Of a DNA stretch of 64,000 nt, positions 19,941 through 30,774 are shown in pieces. The position numbers and the translations under genes are program-made. The DNA is from Vibrio sp. CDRSL-10 TSBA. GTDB taxonomy: Bacteria > Pseudomonadota > Gammaproteobacteria > Enterobacterales > Vibrionaceae. The notes under the pieces were generated by a model. It worked only from the letters and a program-made list of their open reading frames with translations. It made no database searches and was not told the DNA's origin. Location of the stretch: positions 1,674,001 to 1,738,000 of the forward strand of contig CP155566.1 in assembly GCA_039696685.1 (NCBI GenBank). Reading direction: 5' to 3'. Numbering within the stretch: position 1 is the stretch's first letter; the number at the start of each line of letters is the position of its first letter.

Positions 19941-21693
19941 TTAAGCTGGGTTGATGACTTTACATGACTGCAGATAACGATCTGTTATTCGCTGTAGTTC
20001 TTTGCTGCGAATTGGCTTGAGAATGATGTCGTTCATGCCGGCACCAAGACAAACTTCGTGGTCACTATGCATCGAATGTGCGGTTAAAGCGATGATTGGT
20101 GCTGATATCTGTTTAGCACGTAACATCCGTGTCGCCTCAATTCCATCCATCACTGGCATAGAAATATCCATGAAGATAAGATCAAACGCCGGTTTCTTCG
20201 CGACGATGTCTATCGCTTGCTGGCCATTCTCCGCAATCGTGACGTTGTAACCCATGCGATTTAGCAACAGTTTGATGACCATCTGGTTGGTTTTGGTATC
20301 TTCCACGACCAAGATATGTCGTCCGACGTTTGCTATGACAGATTTATTTGAGGGTTCGCTGTCTGACGCTGGTACTGCTGCAACGTGGTCACTTGAGCGT
20401 GATTTTAATGGCAGGATGATAGAAAACTTAGAACCTTTGCCAAGCTCGCTCTCGACTTGGATTTTACCTTGCATCAACTCAACCAGATGTTTGGTAATCG
20501 CTAATCCGAGCCCGGTACCACCGAAGTTACGTGTAATAGAATCGTCGGCCTGAATAAATGGCGAGAACAGATTATCAATACGCTGACTGTCGATGCCGAT
20601 ACCGGTATCCTCAATATTTATCTCGAGCCCATCCCGAGTCGTTACCAAACGTACATCGACACTGCCGTGTTGGGTAAACTTGATCGCGTTACCCACAACG
20701 TTAAACAATATTTGTGTTAAACGTACTTCATCAACCCAGTATTCGTAGCCATCGTGGATGGTTGCCTGAAGGTTGAACTCAATGCCTTTTGCGGTCGCGA
20801 CCTGATGGTGATGTTCCAGAGCTTGGTGCAGTTTCTTACGTAGGTTAATCCAGTGACAGTGTAACGAGAAATGACCCGACTCAATGCGGCTGAAATCGAG
20901 AATATCGTTAATGATCACCAGCAAAAGCTCAGCCGAGTTTTCCATCTGCTCTAGCATTTCCAATTGGTAGGTCTCCGAATTTTCGCGTAAAATGTCGATA
21001 AGGCCTAACACAGCGTTAAGTGGTGTTCGCAGTTCATGGCTCATCATCGCCAGGAATTTGGATTTGGACTGGTTAGCTTGTTCCGCTTGTTGTTGAGCTA
21101 TTTGCAGTTTCTTGAGTTCTTAAATCAACCAGCTTTTGCAGCTCTTCTTTATGCTCAATATCATTGATGGCGCGTTCGAGAAGCGGCCGGAAACGCAGTA
21201 AAGTAGAGCGAGTTTCAAGGCTGAACTGCCCTTTCCTATTCCCCAGCAGCAGCAAAACAGAGTCACTGGTTTGTGCCCGGATACCGGCGATCAGTGCCGA
21301 CTGAATCTGGTCCTTAAGGAAGGCATTCAGATTTTGGAATTCATCAAGTTTGCCCGGCTCAAACAAAATGATGCTTTCACCATCAAGGACGCGCTGGAAC
21401 TTGTTGCCGTTGAGCCATTCTTTGCCCTGGAAGGCAAGATTAGACGCAAGAAACGTCACGTATACCTGACGATGTTTTGGTTTCGAAATCACAATGAAAT
21501 CATCGAACTCTATATAACGACTGAGTACCTTTTTCAATTCCTCGAATATCTGATACTTGTTGTCGGCATGACTGAACGCTGACAGTGCCGCGAGAATAAC
21601 CCGGTTTTCTTCCGCTAAGCGTTGTTCTCGTTCTTTACTTCGTTCCAGTTCCAGTAATGCTTCGTTAAACTGTTCGATGATCTCTTGTTCCAT
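19941..21693 (-). CDS. Hybrid histidine kinase, partner of the FIST sensor (split)
   Basis: This 583-residue (repaired) cytoplasmic kinase has an N-terminal sensor and coiled-coil region, then a HisKA domain with phospho-His in [15 protein letters not shown], a HATPase domain ([30 protein letters not shown]) and a C-terminal receiver with phospho-Asp in [13 protein letters not shown]. There is no membrane helix, so it should respond to a soluble partner. It starts 6 bases after the FIST gene. This pairing is that of NosP and its kinase (NahK-type, VpsV in V. cholerae). An extra T on the plus strand at 21108-21110 splits it; repair restores [20 protein letters not shown]. Confidence 0.88.
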
Positions 21694-21699
21694 GTTCGA

Positions 21700-22891
21700 T
21701 TACTCGGACTCGTAAAAAATGACGGATGAAATCATCAGATTACCATGAGCGGTTTCGCCACCGGTAAAGCGACCTTGTTCTCCGTAAGTAAACGGACAGA
21801 TGAAGGGTTGTCCGTTCATCTGAGCTTTGATCTTTTCCTGTACACCTACAATGTCGTCTCCTAACCGCAACATAGAGCCAGCACAGTAAATAATAATTGA
21901 ACCCAGTAATTGAGACGATTGGTAGTTTTGTGTGTTCGCCTGATCAACGACACGTGATGCGCGCTGAATTAACTGTTCTCTGGAACCGGTCATCAGTGTC
22001 ACCTGCTCTCCCTGTGAGATGGTCGCGAACATCTCCATTGCACCATCCGGCGTCATACGTACCGGATGGGATAATTTATAGTACGGGCGATTATGTACGT
22101 AACCCGCTATTCGTCCAAGGGGAAAACGTGTGACATGTTTAAACAGGTAGTGCTCGGATATTTGCACGCTTGAATGATCACTGACCCATTCTTTATAAAT
22201 CTGTTTCGCTGGTTCTCCGTCTATTTCGTGAATATAGCGTCCGGAAGCGCGAGTGACGGTACCGGTAAATTCCGTCGGTGAATAGCCGGCACTGAATCCG
22301 GTGGTATTGGGTTTAGAAGGAAACATCAGTTGAAGCGACAGGCCATTTTTTACGGTGCCGCGTTCTGTTATCGCTGACCACTGCTGCTGAATATAACTGT
22401 CTGCCGGGCTGCCACCGATGATTGGAACGGGTGTGCCAAAGGTTTCATCAATTGCCTGTATGCAACGTTTCTTCGTTGCCGGGAGTGGCATGTAAAATAA
22501 CCAAACTGGGTATTTCACCTATCCGATCTGCCGACTTCAGCGCCTGATTAATGGCCTCTGCCGTGGCTGTTTTGTAATCGGTTAACGCATTGTCCAGCGA
22601 CAATAGCGCACTTCCGTATGCGCTGTTGGGACCGTCGTAAATGGCCATCAAAGCGATCACCGGTCCAGCATGGAAACCGTGCTCTGTCATCACTCCCTTA
22701 CAAGATGAGCAACCAACAAGAGGAACATCAGCAAATGCTTTGCCACACTCTGCCGTCAGGATGTCAGCCGGATATTCGTCAGTATAATAACAGACTAAAC
22801 TTGAAAGTTCAGGGCTGAATAATGCCTCTTTCAGGTACTGAACTGCTACGGCAGGGTTAGAAATATGAGTAAATGCTGTTTTTAATCGCAT
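21700..22891 (-). CDS. nosP: FIST-domain sensor protein, NosP-like (split)
   Basis: The product is a 396-residue cytoplasmic protein with FIST (VGCSSCKGVMTEHGF, PSLVILHATPGNEE) and FIST_C domains (GSIIIYCAGSMLRLGDD, PFTYGEQGRF). FIST proteins encoded beside hybrid kinases are NosP, haemoproteins that bind nitric oxide and inhibit the kinase, affecting biofilm formation. That function is inferred from family and neighbour. An extra T on the plus strand at 22468-22470 splits the gene; repair gives HATPGNEERCIQAIDETFG. The gene pair is transcribed towards dif. Confidence 0.82.
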
Positions 22892-22995
22892 GAACGAACA
22901 CGTTATAGGGTTATTTAATCTTTATACATCAACTTGCGATAATATTAAATTAAATACCCTAAAGGAAAGAAATATCTTTTCTATCCTATAACTAA

Positions 22996-23352
22996 TTAAT
23001 CGCTGATTTCTAGCGTTACAGAATCATTAATATTAATTACACCTGTTGTGTTGGAATTGTTGCCATTAATTTTTAACTCAATATTTTCGCCCTGACGGGT
23101 GATTTTTTGATCCGATGTCACATTCCAGTTGGACGGAATTGATTGAATAATATACACGCCCTGCTCAGTTTCACTTTTTGTAACAGTTATTTGTCTTCCG
23201 TCAACAAAAAGCGAACATTGTGGCGCCGCAACGCATTTTTGGGTAGATACATCCTGAAATGTGATCGTTCGCCAAAAAAAAGCCACGGTCAAAATAGCTA
23301 ATGTGATAACGATTTGAGTCAGTCTGAGTTTAGTAAGCTTTTCAGCTGCCAT
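22996..23352 (-). CDS. Hypothetical protein with one membrane helix
   Basis: I do not recognise this 118-residue protein. It has an N-terminal membrane anchor (LTQIVITLAILTVAFFW), then a probably periplasmic beta-rich domain with a Cys pair (KCVAAPQCSLFVDGRQITV) that could form a disulfide. The ATG at 23352 has AGGA upstream; a GTG or TTG start 8 codons earlier is less likely. It is transcribed divergently from ccoN, like small unknown genes next to cco operons in other Vibrio. A role in oxidase function is only a guess. Confidence 0.6.
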   Translation of the reverse strand: MAAEKLTKLRLTQIVITLAILTVAFFWRTITFQDVSTQKCVAAPQCSLFVDGRQITVTKSETEQGVYIIQSIPSNWNVTSDQKITRQGENIELKINGNNSNTTGVININDSVTLEISD

Positions 23353-23610
23353 ATTCGTGAGTTCCTCGTGCAACAAACTTCAAAGTTTTGAAATAAAAGG
23401 CCAAATCCAGACGGATAGTAAGGTTACTTCTCTGTCATTGAATTGTTAATTGCAGTATAGTTATTGCTTGAAAATGCACCTTTTTTAAAGCCAACAATAG
23501 TGATTAAAGTCATGAAAATGCTTTGATTTTTATTGTTAACTTGGGGCGCATTACGACATATGTCGTGTTGGAAGTAAAGTGTAGTTAATTAGACATTGGA
23601 AGCATGCAAA

Positions 23611-25038
23611 ATGAGCCAAGAACAGCAGCTTGAGCAAAACTACAACTATACAGTCGTCCGTCAGTTTACCCTGGTTACCATTCTTTGGGGCATTGTCGGC
23701 ATGGGTGTGGGTGTTTTGATCGCCGCTCAATTAGTATGGCCACAGCTAAACTTTGATACGCCGTGGTTGACGTACAGTCGCTTACGTCCTCTGCATACTA
23801 ATGCGGTTATTTTCGCGTTTGGTACCAGTGCACTGTTCGCAACATCTTATTATGTTGTTCAGCGCACCTGTCAAACTCGTCTTTTTGGTGGCGCGCTTGT
23901 CCCGTTTACGTTTTGGGGATGGCAAGCAATCATTGTTTCTGCCGCAATTACTCTGCCTTTGGGTTATACCTCAGGTAAAGAATATGCGGAACTTGAATGG
24001 CCTATCGATATCGCGATTGCTCTGGTATGGGTTTCTTACGCCGTTGTGTTCTTTGGCACACTGGTCAAGCGTAAGACGTCTCATATTTACGTAGCAAACT
24101 GGTTCTTTGGTGCGTTTATTATTACTGTTGCCGTTCTGCATATCGTCAATAGTATGGCTATCCCGGTTTCCATAGGTAAATCGTACTCGATTTATTCTGG
24201 TGCTGTAGATGCAATGGTTCAGTGGTGGTACGGCCACAATGCGGTAGGTTTCCTTCTTACAGCGGGTTTTCTTGGAATGATGTATTACTTCGTTCCGAAA
24301 CAAGCTGAGCGTCCTGTTTACTCTTACCGTTTGTCAATCGTTCACTTCTGGGCTCTGATCTCACTTTATATCTGGGCAGGTCCTCACCACCTTCACTACA
24401 CAGCACTCCCTGACTGGACTCAGTCGCTGGGTATGGTGATGTCGCTGGTTCTGTTCGCACCTTCATGGGGTGGCATGATCAACGGTATCATGACGCTGTC
24501 CGGAGCATGGCATAAGTTACGTTATGACCCTATTCTGCGATTCCTGATCGTATCGTTGTCTTTCTACGGCATGTCGACCTTCGAAGGCCCGATGATGTCA
24601 ATCAAGACGGTCAACGCGCTGTCTCACTACACCGACTGGACGATTGGTCACGTTCACTCCGGCGCTCTGGGCTGGGTTGCGATGGTTTCGATCGGTTCGG
24701 TTTATCACCTTATCCCTCGCCTGTTCGGCCAGGAACGCATGTACTCAATGAGTCTGGTCAATGCCCACTTCTGGCTGGCAACGATCGGTACCGTGCTGTA
24801 CATCGTCGCGATGTGGATCTCTGGTGTGATGCAAGGTCTGATGTGGCGTGCTGTGAACTCAGACGGCACCCTGACTTACAGCTTTGTTGAATCGGTCCAG
24901 GCTTCTTACCCGTTCTATACCGTACGTTTTATTGGTGGATTTATCTTCCTGTCAGGCATGTTCCTGATGGCGTACAACGCGTATAAGACGATTTCTGCAC
25001 CCAAGCATAGCTTAAAAGCTATCCAGCAACCGGCTTAA
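23611..25038 (+). CDS. ccoN: Cytochrome cbb3 oxidase subunit I
   Basis: This is the catalytic haem-copper subunit of the high-affinity terminal oxidase in the inner membrane. It is 475 residues with about twelve membrane helices. Histidines for haems and CuB are seen in [37 protein letters not shown] and [11 protein letters not shown]. The ATG at 23611 ([19 protein letters not shown]) is chosen over one five codons upstream. It is first of ccoNOQP. A sequence at 23523 begins like an FNR box (TTGAT) but the second half does not match. Confidence 0.97.
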   Translation: MSQEQQLEQNYNYTVVRQFTLVTILWGIVGMGVGVLIAAQLVWPQLNFDTPWLTYSRLRPLHTNAVIFAFGTSALFATSYYVVQRTCQTRLFGGALVPFTFWGWQAIIVSAAITLPLGYTSGKEYAELEWPIDIAIALVWVSYAVVFFGTLVKRKTSHIYVANWFFGAFIITVAVLHIVNSMAIPVSIGKSYSIYSGAVDAMVQWWYGHNAVGFLLTAGFLGMMYYFVPKQAERPVYSYRLSIVHFWALISLYIWAGPHHLHYTALPDWTQSLGMVMSLVLFAPSWGGMINGIMTLSGAWHKLRYDPILRFLIVSLSFYGMSTFEGPMMSIKTVNALSHYTDWTIGHVHSGALGWVAMVSIGSVYHLIPRLFGQERMYSMSLVNAHFWLATIGTVLYIVAMWISGVMQGLMWRAVNSDGTLTYSFVESVQASYPFYTVRFIGGFIFLSGMFLMAYNAYKTISAPKHSLKAIQQPA

Positions 25039-25050
25039 GGAGATTGAAGA

Positions 25051-25671
25051 ATGAGTTCTAATTCTAATAATCGCCATGAAATTATTGAGCGTAATGTTGG
25101 TCTGCTGGCTATCTTCATTGTATTTGCCATCAGCTGGGGCGCCTTGGTTGAGATCACTCCGTTGATTTTCCAGAAGCAAACCACAGAACCGGTTGAAAAC
25201 CTGAAACCATACACGGCGCTGCAACTGGAAGGTCGCGATATCTATATTCGCGAAGGCTGTAACGTCTGCCACAGCCAGATGATTCGTCCTTTCCGCTCTG
25301 AAACAGAACGTTATGGTCACTACTCGGTGGCGGGTGAAAGTGTATGGGAACATCCTTTCTTGTGGGGCTCTAAACGTACTGGTCCGGATTTAGCGCGTGT
25401 CGGCGGCCGTTACTCAGACGAGTGGCACCGCGTGCACCTGATGGATCCACGTGAACTGGTACCGGAATCTAACATGCCGGGTTTCCCTTGGCTGGCCAAG
25501 AATGAGTTGGACGGACAGTACACCCAGAAGAAAATGGAAGTATTCCGTAATCAGTTTGGTGTGCCATACACAGATGAACAAATCGCGAATGCGGCAAAAG
25601 ATGTCGAAGGTAAAACCGAGATGGATGCCATCATCGCTTATCTTCAGTCTATTGGTCACGCAATGAAATAA
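25051..25671 (+). CDS. ccoO: Cytochrome cbb3 oxidase subunit II (mono-haem c)
   Basis: This 206-residue membrane-anchored cytochrome c carries one N-terminal helix ([21 protein letters not shown]) and a haem c site CNVCHSQM, with the distal Met in [11 protein letters not shown]. It passes electrons from CcoP to CcoN. It starts 12 bases after ccoN with an AGGAG ribosome site. Confidence 0.97.
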   Translation: MSSNSNNRHEIIERNVGLLAIFIVFAISWGALVEITPLIFQKQTTEPVENLKPYTALQLEGRDIYIREGCNVCHSQMIRPFRSETERYGHYSVAGESVWEHPFLWGSKRTGPDLARVGGRYSDEWHRVHLMDPRELVPESNMPGFPWLAKNELDGQYTQKKMEVFRNQFGVPYTDEQIANAAKDVEGKTEMDAIIAYLQSIGHAMK

Positions 25672-25680
25672 GGGGTAATT

Positions 25681-25854
25681 ATGGATATCGGTACTATTCA
25701 CAGTATTTGGACCATAGTGCTATTTGTCTGCTTTATCGGCGTTGTTTGGTGGGCTTACGGAAAAAACCGTAAGGCTCGCTTTGATGAAGCAGCCAATTTG
25801 ATTTTTGCTGACGAACAGCAGCCCCCTGCAAAAAAACAAGGAGTGACTAAGTAA
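25681..25854 (+). CDS. ccoQ: Cytochrome cbb3 oxidase subunit CcoQ
   Basis: This 57-residue protein begins MDIGTIHSIWTIVLFVCFIGVVWWAYG, a single membrane helix followed by a charged tail ending KKQGVTK. That is the size and plan of CcoQ, which stabilises the oxidase. Its stop codon overlaps the ccoP start (TAATG at 25852-25856). Confidence 0.92.
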   Translation: MDIGTIHSIWTIVLFVCFIGVVWWAYGKNRKARFDEAANLIFADEQQPPAKKQGVTK

Positions 25855-26832
25855 TGACTACATTCTGGAGTCTTTGGATTACTGTCATCACACTCGGAAC
25901 CCTGTTTGGCTGCGCTTTCCTGCTCTTTTGGTGTCTTAAAGACAAAATGGGAGTGGAAGAAGGCGTTGATATGGGGCACGAGTACGATGGTATTCGCGAA
26001 ATCAACAACCCACTACCAAAATGGTGGACCTATCTGTTTATCAGCACATTCATATTTGCGGCAATTTACCTGACGCTTTATCCGGGTTTAGGTAGCTTCA
26101 AAGGTGTTTTGGGCTGGCAGAGTTCAGATCAGCGCGTTTCGCTCGCTTGAAGAGTCTAAAGCGTCGATTGCGGCGGCCCAGGAAAGCAAAACTCTGGTGC
26201 AGTACGCAAAAGAGCTCGACGATGCCGATGCATACTTTGGCGAAGCATTTAAACGTCTGGCTTATCAGGAAGGCGGCTCCGATTTACGTCCGATCCCTGA
26301 GATTGCCGCTGATCCCGATGCGCTCAAGGTTGGCCAACGTCTGTTCCTGCAAAACTGTTCTCAGTGTCATGGTTCTGATGCACGCGGACAAACCGGCTTC
26401 CCTAACCTGACAGACAATGCCTGGTTGTATGGCGGTGAACCTGCTGCGATCGTGACGACGATTCGTCATGGTCGTATCGGTCAGATGCCAGCATGGAAAG
26501 ATGCACTGGGCGAGCAAGGCGTGCAGGAAGTGGTGAGCTATGCGCTGAGCCTTTCTGGTCGTTCTGTGAATGCTCGTGAAGCTGAAGCCGGTAAAGCGCG
26601 CTTCGTGGTCTGTGCGGCCTGCCATGGTACAGATGGTAAAGGCAACCCGGCTGTCGGCGCTCCGGATCTGACTGACCAGGACTGGTTATTTGGAGACTCG
26701 CGCGCAGCAGTGACCGAAACGGTCATGAATGGTCGTTCTGGTGTTATGCCAGCATGGCTGGATATCTTAGGCGAAGATAAGGTGCAATTAGTTGCGGCTT
26801 ATGTCTGGAGCCTGAGTAATTCCGACCAATAA
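25854..26832 (+). CDS. ccoP: Cytochrome cbb3 oxidase subunit III (di-haem c), split
   Basis: CcoP receives electrons from the bc1 complex. The 325-residue (repaired) protein has two N-terminal membrane helices and two haem c sites, CSQCHG and CAACHG, each with a later GxMPAW Met ligand (IGQMPAW, SGVMPAW). An extra T at 26137-26139 separates the membrane part from the haem part. Repair gives WQSSDQRVRSLEESKASIAAA. A terminator at 26846 closes the structural operon. Confidence 0.95.
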
Positions 26833-26845
26833 GTAACAACACATA

Positions 26846-26875
26846 ACAGCCCCTTTTCAAGGGGCTGTCTTTCTC
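26846..26875 (+). terminator. Terminator after ccoNOQP
   Basis: ACAGCCCCTT (26846-26855) pairs with AAGGGGCTGT (26859-26868), followed by a T-rich stretch. Confidence 0.88.
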
Positions 26876-26915
26876 TTAAGTTATTCGTTTCCCTTACGTT
26901 GTAGAGAACTTTTTT

Positions 26916-27404
26916 ATGGTAAAGCCTTGGTATAAACAATTCTGGCCGTGGTTTCTGATTATCCTTCCTCTTACGGTTGTTATCTGGACTGTCATTACTG
27001 TTATCATTTTTTCCAATAACTCCGTATCCCTGGTCACTGAGGACTACTATAAAAAAGGCAAAGGCATTAATGTCGATCTCAGCAAGATTCAGGTTGCCAG
27101 ACAACTGGGTCTTAATGCGTCGGTATACTCCGATGGTAACGATATTGTCATCGAGCTGAATAAAGGTCAGTTGGAACATTTTCCGGCACTGCAAGCGATG
27201 TTTGCCCACCGAACCCTGCCAGACCGCGATTTTTCAATGCTGCTGACTTCTGATGCGAAGGGTCGCTATCGCATTAAACGTGACAGTGAACTGCAGGGGC
27301 CGTGGTTTATTGAATTAACACCGCATAACAGCGAGTGGCTGGTCCAGGGACGAGTGACGTTTCCCATCCGCATCGCCTACCCAGTTAATGAATTAATGCT
27401 ATGA
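26916..27404 (+). CDS. ccoH: FixH family protein (cbb3 oxidase assembly)
   Basis: This 162-residue protein has an N-terminal membrane helix (FWPWFLIILPLTVVIWTVITVIIF) and the typical TEDYYKKGKGIN motif of FixH. FixH/CcoH is needed for cbb3 maturation. It overlaps ccoI by 4 bases (ATGA), the fixGHIS arrangement. No ccoG gene lies in front of it here. Confidence 0.9.
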   Translation: MVKPWYKQFWPWFLIILPLTVVIWTVITVIIFSNNSVSLVTEDYYKKGKGINVDLSKIQVARQLGLNASVYSDGNDIVIELNKGQLEHFPALQAMFAHRTLPDRDFSMLLTSDAKGRYRIKRDSELQGPWFIELTPHNSEWLVQGRVTFPIRIAYPVNELML

Positions 27405-29773
27405 GTCATTCGTGTTATCACTGCGGTGAAGATGTCCCGGCGGGCACGGACTTTAAAGTCGAGATTCTTGGTGAGCAACGTGACATGTGTTGCCCAGGAT
27501 GTCAGACCGTGGCCGAAACGATTGTTGCCAGCGGCCTGGTTTCGTATTACCAATTCCGCACCGCGCCCGCCGAAAAAGTGGATTTGGTACCGGAGCAATT
27601 GCAGGCACTGATCCATTACGACAACAGCGATGTTCAGGCAGAGTTCGTACGTGATGAAGGCGACCACAAAGAAGTGACATTGTCACTTGATTGTGTCTCT
27701 TGTGCTGCCTGTGCCTGGTTGATCGAAAAGCAGCTTAACAGTGAAGCCGGAGTGACGACGATACGGGTTAATACCACCACCAATCGGGCTCTGCTGTGCT
27801 GGGATGACTCAAAAACTAAGCTCAGCCATATTCTGAACCGGATTCATCAGCTGGGTTATAAAGCTGCACCGTTTGAGGCCGATCAGCAGGAAGCGTTTTA
27901 TCATGCCACGATGAAACAGTATCTTTATCGTCTTGGTATCGCCGGTCTCGCAACCATGCAGGTTATGATGCTGGCGGTTGCGCTTTATCTTGAAGCGTTT
28001 GGCGATCTCGACCCGGAATTTAAAAACTACTTTCGTTGGGTTAGTCTGATTTTTGCCACCCCGGTATTGCTTTACTCCGCCTTACCATTTTATCTCAATG
28101 CCTGGCGCAGCCTTCGCGGTCGTACTCTGGGCATGGATGTTCCCGTCTCTATCGCATTGATATTTGCTTATGTGGCCAGTCTCATCGCGACCATCACCCG
28201 GCAAGGAGAAGTCTTCTTCGAATCCATCTCCATGTTTACCTTCTTTCTGTTGGTTGGCCGCTTTCTGGAGATGCGCGCGCGACGCAAAGCGGCGGCCGCG
28301 AGCGGCAATCTGCTGAAACTGGTACCGGCCATCGCAAACCGGCTTGATGGTGAACAGGTTCCGGTAAAAACGCTGCAACCGGGTGACCAAATTCGGGTTT
28401 TACCCGGCGAACATATCCCGGCTGACGGAAAAATCCTCACCAGCCGTATCCATGTTGATGAGTCCATGTTGACCGGAGAGTCACTTCCAGTGGTGAAGCA
28501 AACCGGTGATGCGGTATTTGCCGGTACGCTCAATGGTGAAGAAGCCTTTGAACTGGAAGTTACCGCGACAAAAAATGACTCCGTGATCTCCAATATTGTG
28601 CGCCTGCAGGACGCCGCGCAGTCATCGAAACCCAGAATCGCGGAGATCGCGGACATCGTCGCGCGCTACTTTGTTGCGATTATTTTATTGATTGCAGCGG
28701 CAACCTGGTTTTTCTGGCATCAGACTCATCCCGAGGATGCGTTCTGGATCATGTTATCGGTTCTGGTGGCGACCTGTCCGTGTGCCCTGTCTCTGGCGAC
28801 GCCTACAGCGCTGACCTGCGCGACTTCCCGCATGAGTGGCTTTGGTCTTTTGCTGCGTAAAAGCCATGTGTTCGAAACCCTGTGTAAGGTCAATCATCTG
28901 GTGGTCGATAAAACCGGTACCCTGACTCAGGGGAAAATTGAACTGCGCGATACCCGCGTGTATTCGAACTGGTCCCAACAGCAGTGCCTGGCGATTGCGG
29001 CTGCGCTTGAGCAACATGCTAATCATCCGCTGGCCAAAGCATTCCATCCTTACCTTTATGAGGACATTATTGTCTCTGATGTTGGTAACGTGATTGGCTC
29101 CGGTCTGCAAGGTCTGTTTGATGGCAAGCCAGTCGCGATTGGTAACGCCCGTTTTGTCCTCGGTACTGACGATGATCAGGAAGTGAATGCGGTTTATCTG
29201 ACGATTAACGATGAACATGCCGCTACCTTCTATTACCAGGATCCGATTCGTAAAGAAGCCGGACCGTTTATCGAGCAACTCCATCAGGCAGGCATCAAAA
29301 TCACCCTGTTAACCGGTGATTCTCAAGCCAATGCAGCACTTGTTGCGGATCAATTGGGGATTGATCAGGTGATATCCGGGGCGAAACCTGAAGATAAACT
29401 GGCCCGTCTTAATCAGATAAACCAGCATGATATTACCATGATGGTCGGAGACGGCATCAACGATGCGCCGACTCTGGCCGGCGCACACATTTCTGTTGCG
29501 ATGGGCGGAGGGACTGATGTCGCCAAAGCATCAGCGGACATGGTGTTATTGGGTGATAAACTGGATAAATTACTTGAAGCGCGCAAACTGGCCATACAGA
29601 CCCGGCGTATCATTCGCGAAAACCTGGCCTGGTCTTTAGGTTACAATCTGTTAATTCTGCCTTTAGCGGTTGCGGGGCTGGTCGCACCTTATATCGCGGT
29701 TGTGGGTATGTCTGCCAGTTCGATTATAGTAGTATCCAATTCGCTGCGCTTATTAAAAGAATCAGGTAAGTAA
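27401..29773 (+). CDS. ccoI: Copper P1B-type ATPase for cbb3 oxidase
   Basis: CcoI exports copper for insertion into CcoN. It is 790 residues. An N-terminal Cys-rich segment (CYHCGEDV, CCPGCQTV) precedes an HMA domain with CVSCAACAWL, then eight membrane helices with the metal motif CPC in ATCPCALSLATP. TGES, DKTGTLTQG (phosphorylated Asp) and GDGINDAPTLA follow. It contains a perfect matS site at 27674-27686. It overlaps ccoH and abuts ccoS. Confidence 0.96.
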   Translation: MSHSCYHCGEDVPAGTDFKVEILGEQRDMCCPGCQTVAETIVASGLVSYYQFRTAPAEKVDLVPEQLQALIHYDNSDVQAEFVRDEGDHKEVTLSLDCVSCAACAWLIEKQLNSEAGVTTIRVNTTTNRALLCWDDSKTKLSHILNRIHQLGYKAAPFEADQQEAFYHATMKQYLYRLGIAGLATMQVMMLAVALYLEAFGDLDPEFKNYFRWVSLIFATPVLLYSALPFYLNAWRSLRGRTLGMDVPVSIALIFAYVASLIATITRQGEVFFESISMFTFFLLVGRFLEMRARRKAAAASGNLLKLVPAIANRLDGEQVPVKTLQPGDQIRVLPGEHIPADGKILTSRIHVDESMLTGESLPVVKQTGDAVFAGTLNGEEAFELEVTATKNDSVISNIVRLQDAAQSSKPRIAEIADIVARYFVAIILLIAAATWFFWHQTHPEDAFWIMLSVLVATCPCALSLATPTALTCATSRMSGFGLLLRKSHVFETLCKVNHLVVDKTGTLTQGKIELRDTRVYSNWSQQQCLAIAAALEQHANHPLAKAFHPYLYEDIIVSDVGNVIGSGLQGLFDGKPVAIGNARFVLGTDDDQEVNAVYLTINDEHAATFYYQDPIRKEAGPFIEQLHQAGIKITLLTGDSQANAALVADQLGIDQVISGAKPEDKLARLNQINQHDITMMVGDGINDAPTLAGAHISVAMGGGTDVAKASADMVLLGDKLDKLLEARKLAIQTRRIIRENLAWSLGYNLLILPLAVAGLVAPYIAVVGMSASSIIVVSNSLRLLKESGK
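27674..27686. promoter_or_regulatory. matS site 1 (MatP binding), inside ccoI
   Basis: GTGACATTGTCAC fits the consensus GTGACRNYGTCAC exactly. The two arms are perfect inverted repeats. Confidence 0.85.
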
Positions 29774-30013
29774 ATGGAAAGTTTGTATATATTAATTCCT
29801 ATCGCCATTGTGTTGGTTTGTGTGGCAGTGGCAATATTTCTTTGGGCGGTGAAAAGTGAACAATTTGAAGATTTAGAACGCCAAGGACACAATATTCTAT
29901 TTGAAGACGAGCAAGAAACACATTCTTCTACAATTAATACCTCTTCACCACTTTCTCACCAGAAATCGAAATCTGACGGCGTAAAACAGGCACAAGATGA
30001 GGATCAAAAATGA
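29774..30013 (+). CDS. ccoS: cbb3 oxidase maturation protein CcoS
   Basis: This 79-residue protein begins MESLYILIPIAIVLVCVAVAIFLWAVKSEQFEDLERQGHNILFED. One membrane helix is followed by the family-defining KSEQFEDLERQG motif. CcoS is needed to obtain active haem and copper cofactors in cbb3. It directly follows ccoI and overlaps the next gene by 4 bases. Confidence 0.95.
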   Translation: MESLYILIPIAIVLVCVAVAIFLWAVKSEQFEDLERQGHNILFEDEQETHSSTINTSSPLSHQKSKSDGVKQAQDEDQK

Positions 30014-30684
30014 CGCCGGACTTTGTCGGTGCATTTGTGATTGGTTTGCTCGGTGCCGGTCACTGTATGGGGATGTGTGGCGGGATTGCCTCCCTGCTGA
30101 CGCTCAATCAGTCTGGCAGACAGACCTCTCCTTTACTGCTGTATAATGCCGGCCGAATCCTGAGTTATATGCTGTTTGGTGCCATCATCGGCGGTCTCGT
30201 CGCATCCTTATCCAGCCTGGCAGCCCTGAATCATATTCTGATATGGCTTCGCCTGCTTGCGGCACTGCTTATGGTCGGTCTTGGTCTGTATGTCGGGCGT
30301 TGGTGGTTTGGAATTCTGAAACTGGAACGGTTTGGACAATCGGTATGGAAACACATTTCTCCGGCCGGCACAGCCCTGTTACCACTCAAAAAAAGCTGGT
30401 ACGCTCTACCCTTCGGTTTTATCTGGGGGTGGCTGCCGTGTGGTTTAGTCTATTCCATTTTGACCTGGGCCGCGGTTTCGGGTGGATTTTTGCAAGGCGC
30501 ATTAATCATGGGGGCCTTTGGATTAGGTACTTTGCCCGCGATGTTATTGGTTGGTTTTGGTGCAACAAAAATAAAACAGTTGCAACAATCTAAAATATTT
30601 CGTCATATAGCGGCAGTATTTATTATCACTTATGGTTTATATACCGGCTACGGTGCCATAAATATGCTGATTACCTTAATTTAG
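30010..30684 (+). CDS. TauE/SafE or UreH-type membrane protein
   Basis: This 224-residue protein has six or so membrane helices and the GAGHCMGMCGGI motif with conserved His and Cys. Such proteins next to ccoS are thought to handle copper for cbb3 assembly. It is the last gene of ccoHIS, so an assembly role is likely. The substrate is not shown by sequence. Confidence 0.85.
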   Translation: MTPDFVGAFVIGLLGAGHCMGMCGGIASLLTLNQSGRQTSPLLLYNAGRILSYMLFGAIIGGLVASLSSLAALNHILIWLRLLAALLMVGLGLYVGRWWFGILKLERFGQSVWKHISPAGTALLPLKKSWYALPFGFIWGWLPCGLVYSILTWAAVSGGFLQGALIMGAFGLGTLPAMLLVGFGATKIKQLQQSKIFRHIAAVFIITYGLYTGYGAINMLITLI

Positions 30685-30745
30685 GTGATTGATTTAGCTA
30701 TACGTTTATTTTATCTATCCTTTGCGATTCAGGGATGCTAAAATA

Positions 30746-30759
30746 TTGATGTATATCAA
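30746..30759 (+). promoter_or_regulatory. FNR box upstream of fnr
   Basis: TTGATGTATATCAA is a perfect TTGAT-N4-ATCAA site ending 15 bases before the fnr start codon. Its place downstream or on top of the likely promoter suggests self-repression, as in E. coli fnr. Confidence 0.85.
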
Positions 30760-30774
30760 ATAGTGAAGGTTGTT

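Noticed and set aside
23523..23536. FNR box before ccoN
   Set aside because: Only the first half (TTGAT) matches; the second half ATTGT does not resemble ATCAA.
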